Source of the DNA: Vogesella aquatica
Lineage (GTDB): Bacteria > Pseudomonadota > Gammaproteobacteria > Burkholderiales > Chromobacteriaceae
Direction: 5' to 3'
Assembly: GCF_028548455.1 (NCBI RefSeq)
Contig: NZ_JAQQLF010000002.1
Location: forward strand, 186,001-250,000
Length of the DNA: 64,000 nt
Made by a program: the position numbers and the translations under genes. Position 1 is the first letter of the stretch. Each line of letters opens with the position of its first letter. The notes under the pieces were generated by a model. It worked only from the letters and a program-made list of their open reading frames with translations, was not told where the DNA came from and ran no database searches. This document shows, piece by piece, positions 38,258 through 45,720 of the stretch.

Positions 38258-38983
38258 ATGGCAGGACACAGTAAATGGGCGAATATCAAGCACAAGAAGG
38301 AACGCGCTGACGCCAAGCGCGGCAAAATCTTTACCCGTCTGATCAAGGAAATCACCGTTGCCGCCAAAATGGGCGGTGCCGATATTGATTCCAACCCGCG
38401 CCTGCGTCTGGCGGTGGACAAGGCCTGGGATGCCAACATGCCCAAGGACAACATCCAGCGCGCCATCGACCGTGGCGCCGGCACGCTGGAAGGCGTGGAT
38501 TACCTGGAATGCCGTTACGAAGGCTACGGCATTGGCGGCGCTGCCGTGATGGTGGACTGCCTGACCGACAACAAAACCCGTACCGTGGCCGACGTGCGCC
38601 ATGCGTTCTCCAAATACGGCGGCAATATGGGTACCGACGGCTGCGTGGCCTTCCAGTTTACCCACTGCGGCTACCTGGTATTTGCACCGGGTACCGACGA
38701 AGACGCGCTGATGGAAAAGGCACTGGAGGTTGGTGCCGACGACGTAGTCAGCAATGACGACGGTTCGCTGGAAGTGATTACCCCGCCGTACGAGTTCACC
38801 CGTATCAAGGGCGAGCTGGAGGCCGCAGGCTTCAAGTCCGAAATGGGCGAAGTGACCATGCGTCCGCAAAACGAAAGCGTGCTGGCCGGTGACGACGCTG
38901 TGCGTATGCAGAAGCTGCTGGACGCACTGGAAGACCTGGACGACGTGCAAGAGGTGTATACCTCGGCCGTGCTGGAAGATTGA
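38258..38983 (+). CDS. yebC: YebC/PmpR-family protein, 5' end rebuilt by the mobile element
   Basis: The 241-residue protein is full length: [14 protein letters not shown] start, GGxxDxNPRLR region, and C-terminal acidic end. The family is described as DNA-binding regulators, and some members have been linked to relief of ribosome stalling. Codons 1-3 (ATG GCA GGA) and the ribosome site (TAAAGGTG) come from the mobile element. The original chromosomal start is 9.4 kb away at 28857. Only synonymous changes result, so the protein is unaltered, but the promoter and leader are now the element's, so expression may differ. The -35/-10 must lie in 38118-38257; I cannot place it with confidence. Confidence 0.95.
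   Translation: MAGHSKWANIKHKKERADAKRGKIFTRLIKEITVAAKMGGADIDSNPRLRLAVDKAWDANMPKDNIQRAIDRGAGTLEGVDYLECRYEGYGIGGAAVMVDCLTDNKTRTVADVRHAFSKYGGNMGTDGCVAFQFTHCGYLVFAPGTDEDALMEKALEVGADDVVSNDDGSLEVITPPYEFTRIKGELEAAGFKSEMGEVTMRPQNESVLAGDDAVRMQKLLDALEDLDDVQEVYTSAVLED
38267..38277 (+). repeat. attR core, 11-bp direct repeat inside yebC codons 4-7
   Basis: CACAGTAAATG, identical to attL at 28866-28876. Bases after it (GGCGAATATC) are native GC-rich yebC sequence, so the crossover lies within or just before this repeat. Confidence 0.88.
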
Positions 38984-39753
38984 TGCCGGCAGTGCGTCTG
39001 GCCAAAGCCTGCTTCATAGCAGGCTTTTTCTTTTTGCTTGGCCACGCAGGGTTGGCCGCAGCCACGCCTGTGCGCATGTATTGCAGTGAGCACACCGTGC
39101 CCAAGCACTTTGCCGAGCATGGCCGCCCCGCCGGTTACGGTGTAGATCTGGGCCTGGCTATCCTGAGGCAGGCAGGTATCGAGGCCGAAGCCTATTGCAT
39201 GCCGTGGGCGCGCGCCATTCAGGAAGTGGCAGCTGGTAAAGGCATCATGGCACCGGTGTTTTCCAAAACAGCGGAACGCGAGCAGCAGATGCTGTTCTCG
39301 CACAAGGTCATGGATGACCCGGTGGTGCTGGTGCAAGCCGCTGCGCGACCATTTGCCTTTCGCCACCCTACGGATCTGGCCGGGCGCAGGGTGGGTACCA
39401 CCCGTGCTTCACGCTTTGCCGATGCGTTCAATGCGGCCATGCCATCCATGCTGGTCAACGAGGATGGCGGCCCGCAGCAGCGTTTGCAGATGCTGGTAGC
39501 GGGCCGGCTGGATGCTGCGGTGATTGCCGGTGGGGTGCACGCGGTGCGTTACAACGCACGTCAGGCGGGTATTGTCATCGAGCAGCTGCGTATCGTGAGC
39601 CTGCCCATCATGCTGGACCCGAACTATTTTGCGGTCTCCCGCCATTATCCAGGTGCCCGCGCAATGATCGCGCGGCTGAATGCCACCATTGCCAGGATGA
39701 GGCAGGATCGTAGCCTGAACCGCTTGCTGGCCGAGCTCCAGGCGCAGTACTAG
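38983..39753 (+). CDS. Periplasmic solute-binding protein, family 3 (amino-acid binding type)
   Basis: The ATG at 38983 overlaps the yebC stop by one base (TGATG). The 256-residue product has a signal peptide ending GLAAA and an SBP-3-like fold: YGVDLGLAILRQAGIEAEAYCMPWARAIQEVAAGKG, then DLAGRRVGTT and AGRLDAAVIAG. No permease or ATPase gene is nearby, so it may act as an orphan binding protein or sensor. The sequence coding for its signal peptide doubles as a perfect terminator-like hairpin (39004-39035), which should lower read-through from yebC. Confidence 0.8.
   Translation: MPAVRLAKACFIAGFFFLLGHAGLAAATPVRMYCSEHTVPKHFAEHGRPAGYGVDLGLAILRQAGIEAEAYCMPWARAIQEVAAGKGIMAPVFSKTAEREQQMLFSHKVMDDPVVLVQAAARPFAFRHPTDLAGRRVGTTRASRFADAFNAAMPSMLVNEDGGPQQRLQMLVAGRLDAAVIAGGVHAVRYNARQAGIVIEQLRIVSLPIMLDPNYFAVSRHYPGARAMIARLNATIARMRQDRSLNRLLAELQAQY
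39004..39035 (+). terminator. Terminator-like hairpin inside the signal-peptide codons
   Basis: AAAGCCTGC (39004-39012), loop TTCATA, GCAGGCTTT (39019-39027), then TTTTCTTTTT. It begins 20 bp after the yebC stop. The same bases encode AKACFIAGFFFLL of the next protein, so it is both terminator-like and coding. Confidence 0.7.
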
Positions 39754-39764
39754 GCCCGGCAAGG

Positions 39765-39800
39765 TTGGCCGCAGGCAGCGTGCTGCCGCGTTGCGGCCAA
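39765..39800. terminator. Hairpin of inverted TTGGCCGCA motifs between convergent genes
   Basis: GGTTGGCCGCA (39763-39773) and TGCGGCCAACC (39792-39802), with an inner GGCAGC/GCTGCC stem. It lies between the binding-protein gene and glsA, which converge, with 9 bp on one side and 4 bp on the other. Confidence 0.7.
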
Positions 39801-39806
39801 CCCGGC

Positions 39807-40721
39807 TCAGAACACCGACTGGCCGCTACGGGTGGTAAAGCGGTCCAGCGCCTCCAGCCCGGCTAGCGAGTTGCCGCGCGCGTCCAGCCCGGGGCTCCAC
39901 ACGGCGATGCTCATCTTGCCCGGCAGGATGGCCAGAATGCCGCCACCGACACCGCTCTTGCACGGCAGGCCCACGCGATAAGCAAACTCGCCGGCGGCAT
40001 CGTAGGTGCCGCAGGTCAGCATGATGGCGTTCACCTGCTTGGCCTGGCTGCGGCTAAGCCGCTGCTGGCCGCTGATGGGCGAGGCGCCGTGGTTGGCCAG
40101 AAACAGGCCGGCACGCGCCAGTTCGCGTACCGACATGCGCAGGCTGCAGGCGCGGAAGTAGTGCGCCAGCACCTGGTCTACCGGGTTGCCGATATTGCCG
40201 CAGCTCTTCATGAAGTGCGCCAGCGCCGCGTTGCGGTGGCCGTGTTCGGCTTCCGATGACGCAATCACATAATCGAAATCCAGCGCCTCTTCGCCGCTTT
40301 CTTCGCGCAGGAAGCTGCGTAGCGCCGCGCTGCTGTCGCCCTGCTGGCTGATGGCGATATCGGTTACCACCAGTGCACCGGCATTAATGAAAGGGTTGCG
40401 CGGAATGCCGTGCTCGTACTCCAGCTGCACCAGCGAGTTGAACGGGTTGCCGGAAGGCTCTTTGCCTACGCGCTGCCACAGGGCTTCGCCGGTTTGGGCC
40501 AGCGTTTGCGCCAGCATGAAGGCTTTGGAAATGCTCTGGATGGAAAAACGCTTGTCGGCGAGGCCGGTATGGAAGTGCTGGCCGTCCAGGGTGGAAACCG
40601 CCATGGCAAACTGTGTGGCGCTTTCCCCGGCCAGCGCCGGGATGTAGTCCGCCGGCTTGCCGGCTGACAGGTAGGGAATGATATCGCGGGCGATATCGTC
40701 TATCAGTTGCTGAATGTCCAT
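39807..40721 (-). CDS. glsA: Glutaminase
   Basis: The ATG at 40721 (MDIQQLIDDI) is used; a GTG at 40730 would add three residues, and neither has a strong ribosome site. The 304-residue protein is a serine-dependent beta-lactamase-like glutaminase: FSIQSISKAFMLA supplies the Ser-x-x-Lys, and NPFINAGALVVTDI, CGNIGNPVDQVLAHYF and LPCKSGVGGGILAILPGKMSIAVWSPGLDARGNS are family hallmarks. It converts glutamine to glutamate and ammonia in the cytosol. Confidence 0.95.
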   Translation of the reverse strand: MDIQQLIDDIARDIIPYLSAGKPADYIPALAGESATQFAMAVSTLDGQHFHTGLADKRFSIQSISKAFMLAQTLAQTGEALWQRVGKEPSGNPFNSLVQLEYEHGIPRNPFINAGALVVTDIAISQQGDSSAALRSFLREESGEEALDFDYVIASSEAEHGHRNAALAHFMKSCGNIGNPVDQVLAHYFRACSLRMSVRELARAGLFLANHGASPISGQQRLSRSQAKQVNAIMLTCGTYDAAGEFAYRVGLPCKSGVGGGILAILPGKMSIAVWSPGLDARGNSLAGLEALDRFTTRSGQSVF

Positions 40722-40834
40722 TTTTATCACAGGTGTTGTGGTAGTAAAGGTGGCGCGGGCGGTCTTTGCCGCCCTGCTGCCGATGGCTGTGGCCAGGGTT
40801 GGCCGCAGCGTGCCGCGGGCGGGCCCGCGTGCAT

Positions 40835-41488
40835 TCAGGGTTGCTTGCTACCCCACTCCGCCAGAAAGGTGGCACGGAATTGCATGATCCAGGCCAGGCG
40901 CTGTTCGCCCAGTGCGCGGCCTGCGTCGGTTTGCATGGTGGCCGGCAGGGTGGCCAGCTTTACGGCGATGTGGTCCAGCGCGTAGCTACGGTCATCCAGC
41001 GGGCGCTGCTGTGCCTGCGGGTCGTCCGGGTGCGCCAGCTGGCTGTCCATTTTGCCGGCGGTGTAAAACAGCCGCGCCAGGCCGACGGCGCCCAGTGCAT
41101 CCAGCCGGTCGGCGTCCTGTACGATCTGCGCTTCCAGTGTTTGCGGGGAGATGGCCGCGGAAAAACTGTGCGCCTCGATGGCGTGGCCGACTGCGGCCAA
41201 CTTGTCGGCAGGGAAGCCGGCCGCGGCCAGCTCGCTGCAGGCCAGCGCGGCAGCCTGGCGCGAGGCCAGGTGGCGTTCCGGGTGGTTTTTGGGCAGGTTC
41301 ACCAGGTCGTGCAGGTAGCAGGCTGCCATTATCACCAGCGCATCAGCTTGCGGGTAGCTGTGCAGCAGCTGGCTGGCGCTTTGCCATACGCGCTGCAAGT
41401 GGGCCAGGTCGTGGGCGCCGTCGTTGCCGGCGTGGCGCGCGGCCAGGTCGCGGCAGATGGCCTGCCAGTGGGGTAGAGCGTGCGTCAT
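40835..41488 (-). CDS. HD-domain metal-dependent phosphohydrolase (YedJ-like)
   Basis: The 217-residue protein shows the HD signature in order: H in GAHDLAHLQRVW, HD in ACYLHDLVNLPK, and D in QIVQDADRLDALGAVGLARLF. Members of this group act on nucleotides or similar phosphoesters, with no fixed substrate known to me. It is transcribed leftward after motA, separated by a terminator-type hairpin at 41566-41589. A TTGGCCGCA motif lies inside (reverse copy at 41192). Confidence 0.85.
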   Translation of the reverse strand: MTHALPHWQAICRDLAARHAGNDGAHDLAHLQRVWQSASQLLHSYPQADALVIMAACYLHDLVNLPKNHPERHLASRQAAALACSELAAAGFPADKLAAVGHAIEAHSFSAAISPQTLEAQIVQDADRLDALGAVGLARLFYTAGKMDSQLAHPDDPQAQQRPLDDRSYALDHIAVKLATLPATMQTDAGRALGEQRLAWIMQFRATFLAEWGSKQP

Positions 41489-41565
41489 GGTGTGGCTTTC
41501 CGGTAAGGGCCGCCCATTTAAAAAGCCGGCGGGCAGCCTGTCAATGTGCTGCCTGCCAAAAAAAC

Positions 41566-41589
41566 AAAAGCGCCCCGCAGGGCGCTTTT
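41566..41589 (-). terminator. Terminator of motA
   Basis: AAAGCGCCC, loop CGCA, GGGCGCTTT (to 41588/41589), with A-runs outside that give a U-tract on the minus strand. It starts 17 bp after the motA stop. Confidence 0.88.
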
Positions 41590-41605
41590 ATCGGCATGAA
41601 GCAGG

Positions 41606-42466
41606 TTATTTCTTGCCTTTGATGCTTTCTTCCAGCTCCTGGAAGGTGGGGCGCTCGGTGGAGTACAGCACCTTGCGGCCAAACTCCACCGCAGTTTGCG
41701 GGGCATAGCCCTGCATGCTGGCCAGTAGCACGGTCTTGATGCACTGGAACTCTTTCGAGCTTTCATCCAGCTTTTGCTCCAGCAAGGTACCCAGCGGCGC
41801 CACGATACCGTAAGCCAGCAAAATACCCAGGAAGGTACCCACCAGTGCCGAGCCGATCATGCCGCCCAGTACCGCAGGTGGCTGGCCTACCGAGCCCATG
41901 GTGTTCACCACACCCAGCACCGCTGCCACGATACCGAAGGCCGGCAGGGCGTCACCCAGGCGGGTAATCGCCGCGGCGGGGGAGTGGCCTTCGTGGTGAT
42001 GGGTTTCGATTTCGATATCCATCAGGTTTTCGATTTCCATGGCGTTCAGGTTGCCGGATACCATGATGCGCAGGTAGTCGGTGATGAAATCCATCACGTG
42101 ATGGTCGTGAGCAATCGCTTCGTACTTGGAAAATACCGCGCTGCTATGCGGGTCTTCGATGTCTTTTTCCACCGACATCAGGCCTTCTTTGCGGATCTTG
42201 ACCAGAATCTCGAACAGCATGCCCAGCAAGTCCATATAACGGGCCTTGGTGTAGGGCGAGCCTTTGAACAGGGTGGGCAGGGCGGCTTTCACCGCCTTGA
42301 GTGTTTTGCCCTGGTTGGATACCACAAAGGCACCAATGGCACCGCCCAGAATGGCCATCAGTTCGGTAGGCAGTGCATGGACAATCACCATGATGTCGCC
42401 GCCGTGAATGATGTAGGCGCCAAAAATACAAATCAGCGCAATTGCGTAACCGATACCAACGTTCAT
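41606..42466 (-). CDS. motA: Flagellar stator protein MotA
   Basis: The 286-residue protein has four membrane helices (about 1-25, 30-55, 170-190, 200-225), the large cytoplasmic loop with charged residues for FliG contact (around 85-115, KARYMDLLGMLFEILVKIRKEG) and AFGIVAAVLGVVNTMG in helix 3. MotA with MotB forms the proton-driven stator. motB is normally the next gene, but here a terminator and an unrelated HD gene follow, so the MotB partner must be elsewhere. Confidence 0.95.
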   Translation of the reverse strand: MNVGIGYAIALICIFGAYIIHGGDIMVIVHALPTELMAILGGAIGAFVVSNQGKTLKAVKAALPTLFKGSPYTKARYMDLLGMLFEILVKIRKEGLMSVEKDIEDPHSSAVFSKYEAIAHDHHVMDFITDYLRIMVSGNLNAMEIENLMDIEIETHHHEGHSPAAAITRLGDALPAFGIVAAVLGVVNTMGSVGQPPAVLGGMIGSALVGTFLGILLAYGIVAPLGTLLEQKLDESSKEFQCIKTVLLASMQGYAPQTAVEFGRKVLYSTERPTFQELEESIKGKK

Positions 42467-42554
42467 GAGCCTGCGTTCCCCTAAGTGTGCAAGGCGTGGA
42501 TGTGAGTGAATTTAAGGACAGATACGGCCGGAATACCAGCCGCAGTGCAACATG

Positions 42555-42950
42555 TCAGTAGTCTACTTTCCCGCGCATGGCCTTGATGCTACCGCGATTG
42601 CATTTACCTGCCAACCGGCGCTGCTGGCTGCCCCAGGTGGGTTTGGTGGCTTTGCGGGCTTTTATCGTGATGTTGGCCGCATCAAGCATGGCCTGCAGAC
42701 GTTGCAGTGCGTCATGACGGTTTTGTTCCTGGGTGCGGTATTGCTGCGCTTTGATGATGATGACGCCGTCTTTGTTGATGCGCTGGTCACTACTGGCCAA
42801 TAGCTTCTCTTTCAGGCTGTCAGGCAGGCGCGAGGCGCGAATGTCAAAGCGCAAATGGATGGCGGACGATACTTTGTTCACGTTCTGCCCACCCGCGCCC
42901 TGGGCGCGTATGGCAGTAAAAGTCACGTCATCCGGGTGGAGCTGGGCCAA
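42555..42950 (-). CDS. arfB: Alternative ribosome-rescue factor B (peptidyl-tRNA hydrolase)
   Basis: The 131-residue protein has the release-factor GGQ motif in [23 protein letters not shown] (about residues 14-36) and the basic C-terminal tail [16 protein letters not shown] that enters the empty mRNA channel. ArfB (YaeJ) releases peptides on ribosomes stalled at mRNA ends. It lacks the codon-recognition domain of RF1/RF2, as expected. Confidence 0.93.
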   Translation of the reverse strand: MAQLHPDDVTFTAIRAQGAGGQNVNKVSSAIHLRFDIRASRLPDSLKEKLLASSDQRINKDGVIIIKAQQYRTQEQNRHDALQRLQAMLDAANITIKARKATKPTWGSQQRRLAGKCNRGSIKAMRGKVDY

Positions 42951-43013
42951 GTCATTCTTCCTGCGGCAAAAGTCTGGCGGCAGTGTAGTGCCTGCCGTGT
43001 CTGGCGGCTAGCG

Positions 43014-44183
43014 CTATGTGCGCTGCTGCCGCCGCTCGGCAAAGGGTCGCTGTCCGTCGCAGCTGCGTTCGCGCTTTTTCAGGTACATGGCGTTATCTGC
43101 CTGCTCGATCAGCGCTTCCAGCTGGCTATGGGCGGTGACCGGGCAGTAACCGATGCTCGCGCTAACCGATACGATAGCGCCGGATGGCAAGGCGATAGGG
43201 CGGCTTAGCGCATAGTCCAGCTCGTCTATGGTGCGGCGTATCGCCTGGCTGCTGTCCCGGCACAGCGCCACAATGAATTCATCGCCACCAAAACGGCAGC
43301 ACACGTCTTGCACCTGCAGGGTGGTAAGCAGGCGTTCTGCCGTGATTTGCAGCACCATATCGCCCGCTTTGTGGCCGTGCTGATCGTTGATGGGCTTGAA
43401 GCGGTCCAGGTCGATTTCCAGCAAAGCCTTGTCGCCAGGCCCGGCTGCCTGCTCCAGCATCTGGCTGATATGGCGTATGCCCGCGCGCCGGTTGTACAGC
43501 CCGGTAAGCAGGTCACGGTCTGCCATGTGTTGCATCTCGCGGTGGCTGCTGGCGAGCTGGCGCATGGCTTGCTCGGTGCGTTGCCGTGACTTTTTCAGCA
43601 AGTGCAGATTGTTATCGTGCCGCCTGGCCTGCTTGCACATGATGCGGCCTATGGCCAGGCACAGCAGCAGGCTGATGGTGGCGTTTTCTGCCACGGTGGC
43701 TACGGCAAAGGTGGGCAGATTGAACAGCTGCAGCGAAGCAATGGCGATCAGCCAGTTACAGAGCGATGCCACACAAAGCAGGCTAAAGCGCGACGTGGTG
43801 GCAACCAGCATCAAGTCGACAATCGCAAAACCCTGGGTCATGGACAAATAGCCGATGCCGATGCCGATGCGATCCAGCTCATAGCCGAACCACACCACGG
43901 TGGCAGGGTAGAGCAGGCCGCCACCTACATGGAACACATTGCCCCACCGCCTGGCGTTGCGGCCGTGCATCAGCATGAGTGCACCAAAAGCCCAGCAGAT
44001 ACCGGCGACACGCGGCAGCAGGATGCTTTGCCAGTGAGCCTGGTTCTGTACGTACTCCATGCACAGCATCAGCGTAAAGATGCTGCCTACCAGCAGCGCG
44101 GCGGTGCGTCTGGCCGGCAGGGCGTGCAGGTCTTGCCGTGCGTGGTAATACGCCATGCGGGAGGGCTTGTCCGGCGATAGCAT
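43014..44183 (-). CDS. Membrane diguanylate cyclase (GGDEF)
   Basis: The 389-residue protein has about five to six N-terminal membrane helices (residues 25-195), a short coiled coil, and a GGDEF domain (about 220-375) with DLLTGLYNRRAG and an intact RFGGDEF active site. The product-inhibition I-site (RxxD five residues before GGDEF) reads QVQD, so the key Arg is missing and feedback inhibition may be weak. It would make cyclic di-GMP in response to an unknown membrane signal. It has no EAL domain. Its end abuts the next gene by 1 bp. Confidence 0.92.
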   Translation of the reverse strand: MLSPDKPSRMAYYHARQDLHALPARRTAALLVGSIFTLMLCMEYVQNQAHWQSILLPRVAGICWAFGALMLMHGRNARRWGNVFHVGGGLLYPATVVWFGYELDRIGIGIGYLSMTQGFAIVDLMLVATTSRFSLLCVASLCNWLIAIASLQLFNLPTFAVATVAENATISLLLCLAIGRIMCKQARRHDNNLHLLKKSRQRTEQAMRQLASSHREMQHMADRDLLTGLYNRRAGIRHISQMLEQAAGPGDKALLEIDLDRFKPINDQHGHKAGDMVLQITAERLLTTLQVQDVCCRFGGDEFIVALCRDSSQAIRRTIDELDYALSRPIALPSGAIVSVSASIGYCPVTAHSQLEALIEQADNAMYLKKRERSCDGQRPFAERRQQRT

Positions 44184-44184
44184 G

Positions 44185-45570
44185 CTAGTAGCTGAAGATC
44201 TTTCCCGGGTTCAGCAACTGCGCCGGGTCTAGCGCCAGCTTGATGGCGCGCATCATGGCGATGCCGTGGGTGCCGGCTTCCGCCGCCAGATACGGCTGTT
44301 TGCCAATGCCGATGCCGTGCTCGCCGGTACAGGTGCCTTCCATGCCCTGCGCGCGTTGTATCAGGCGGTGATTGACAGCCTTGGCCTGTGCCATGGCGGC
44401 TTCGTCGCCGGGCTGTACCAGCAGCATCAGGTGGAAGTTGCCGTCGCCAACGTGGCCGAACAGCGGCGCTTGCATGCCTTCGTGCCGCAGGTCGGCGTAG
44501 GTAGCTTCAATGCACTCGCTCAGGCGCGATATCGGTACGCATACGTCGGTGGCCACGCAGCGGCTGCCTGGCTGCAGCTGCAAGCCGGCAAAGTAGGCGT
44601 TATGGCGCGCCTGCCACAGCTTGTTGCGCTCTTCGTCGCGCGTGGCCCAGGCAAAGCCGCCGCCACCGTTGGCCGCGGCCAGCTCGCCCACCATGGCGGC
44701 TTGTTCGGCCACGCTGTCGGCGGTGCCGTGGAACTCCAGAAACAGCGTAGGGCGCTCGGGGTAGTCGGTGCGGCTGTGGCGGTTCACCGCCTGCATGGTC
44801 AGCGCGTCCAGCATCTCGGCGCGGGCCAGCGGGATGCCGCACTGTATGCTCTGGATCACGGTATCCACCGCGCCGGTAACGCTGTCGAAATTCACTACCG
44901 CCGCCGACATGGCATCCGGCATGCCGTACAGGCGCACGGTGACTTCGGTAATGATCGCCAGCGTGCCTTCCGAACCCACCAGCAGGCGGGTCAGGTCGTA
45001 GCCGGCAGACGACTTGCGTGCCCGCGTACCGGTGTGGACCACCTCGCCGCTGGCCAGCACGGCGGTGAGTGCCAGTACGTTTTCGCGCATGGTGCCGTAG
45101 CGCACGGCGTTGGTACCACTGGCGCGCGTCGCGCTCATGCCGCCCAGTGTGGCGTCGGCGCCAGGGTCGATCGGAAAGAACAGCCCGCTGTGGCGTAGCT
45201 CCCGGTTGAGCTGCATGCGTGTCACGCCGGCTTCTACCGTGGCGGTGAGGTCGGCTTCGTGAATGGCCACGATGCGGTTCATCTGCGACAAGTCGATGCA
45301 GATGCCACCGTGTATGGCCAGCGTGTGGCCTTCCACCGAGCTGCCGGCACCATAAGGCACCATGGGCACGCCGTGCTGGCTGCACAGACAGGCAATCGCG
45401 CTGACCTCGGCCGTGCTGTGTGGCCACACCACGGCATCGGGCAGGGCGTCCGCGTGGCAGGACTCATCGTGGCCGTGGTGGGCACGCATGGCCTCGCTGG
45501 TGGACATGCGTTCGCCTAGCAGAGCGTGCAGTGCTGCCAGTAGTGGCTCGCATGGGGAAGCGGTTGTCAT
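44185..45570 (-). CDS. FAD-linked 2-hydroxy-acid dehydrogenase (D-lactate dehydrogenase/GlcD type)
   Basis: The ATG at 45570 (MTTASPCEPLL) is preferred over a TTG at 45609. The 461-residue protein has an N-terminal FAD-binding type-4 domain with VPYGAGSSVEGHTLAIHGGICIDLSQMN and GADATLGGMSATRASGTNAVRYGTMRENVL, and a C-terminal oxidase domain ending GTCTGEHGIGIGKQPYL, with the GEHG motif seen in D-lactate dehydrogenase (cytochrome) and glycolate oxidase. It would oxidise D-lactate or a related acid and pass electrons to cytochrome c or quinone. No glcE/glcF subunits are next to it, which favours the single-subunit D-lactate enzyme. Confidence 0.85.
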   Translation of the reverse strand: MTTASPCEPLLAALHALLGERMSTSEAMRAHHGHDESCHADALPDAVVWPHSTAEVSAIACLCSQHGVPMVPYGAGSSVEGHTLAIHGGICIDLSQMNRIVAIHEADLTATVEAGVTRMQLNRELRHSGLFFPIDPGADATLGGMSATRASGTNAVRYGTMRENVLALTAVLASGEVVHTGTRARKSSAGYDLTRLLVGSEGTLAIITEVTVRLYGMPDAMSAAVVNFDSVTGAVDTVIQSIQCGIPLARAEMLDALTMQAVNRHSRTDYPERPTLFLEFHGTADSVAEQAAMVGELAAANGGGGFAWATRDEERNKLWQARHNAYFAGLQLQPGSRCVATDVCVPISRLSECIEATYADLRHEGMQAPLFGHVGDGNFHLMLLVQPGDEAAMAQAKAVNHRLIQRAQGMEGTCTGEHGIGIGKQPYLAAEAGTHGIAMMRAIKLALDPAQLLNPGKIFSY

Positions 45571-45675
45571 GGGTGTCTCAAGATGGGCGGATGCGGAATT
45601 ATCACCCAAAATGAATAATGTGACAGTATTTATATATAGCGCTTACGTAACAACGCGAGTCGCTGTGGTGAAACC

Positions 45676-45706
45676 CGCAAGCCGCCCCGCGGTGGGACGG
45701 CTTGCG
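45676..45706. terminator. Hairpin between the FAD dehydrogenase and ABC transporter genes
   Basis: CGCAAGCCG (45676-45684) and CGGCTTGCG (45698-45706) form a strong stem followed by GGGTTTCACC on the minus strand. The weak T-tract makes its efficiency uncertain. Confidence 0.55.
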
Positions 45707-45720
45707 TCGCCGTGCCAGGG

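Larger units (their letters stand above)
28866..38277. mobile_element. AT-rich integrative mobilizable element inserted in yebC
   Basis: The 9.4-kb insert is bounded by an 11-bp direct repeat, CACAGTAAATG, at 28866-28876 and 38267-38277. Its DNA is far more AT-rich than both flanks and lacks the TTGGCCGCA motif common there. It carries a tyrosine integrase at the right end, an excisionase-like gene at the left end, an H-NS-like gene, an HUH replication endonuclease, a MobF relaxase and two unknowns. There is no coupling protein or mating-pair gene, so it should be mobilizable by a helper rather than self-transmissible. The right end restores the yebC reading frame. Confidence 0.9.

Noticed and set aside
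28866-38277. Prophage of P2 type, suggested by the gpA-like Rep
   Set aside because: No capsid, tail, lysis or terminase genes; the MobF relaxase and lack of structural genes fit a mobilizable element.
28866-38277. Self-transmissible ICE
   Set aside because: No coupling protein, VirB4 or other mating-pair gene is visible within the element.
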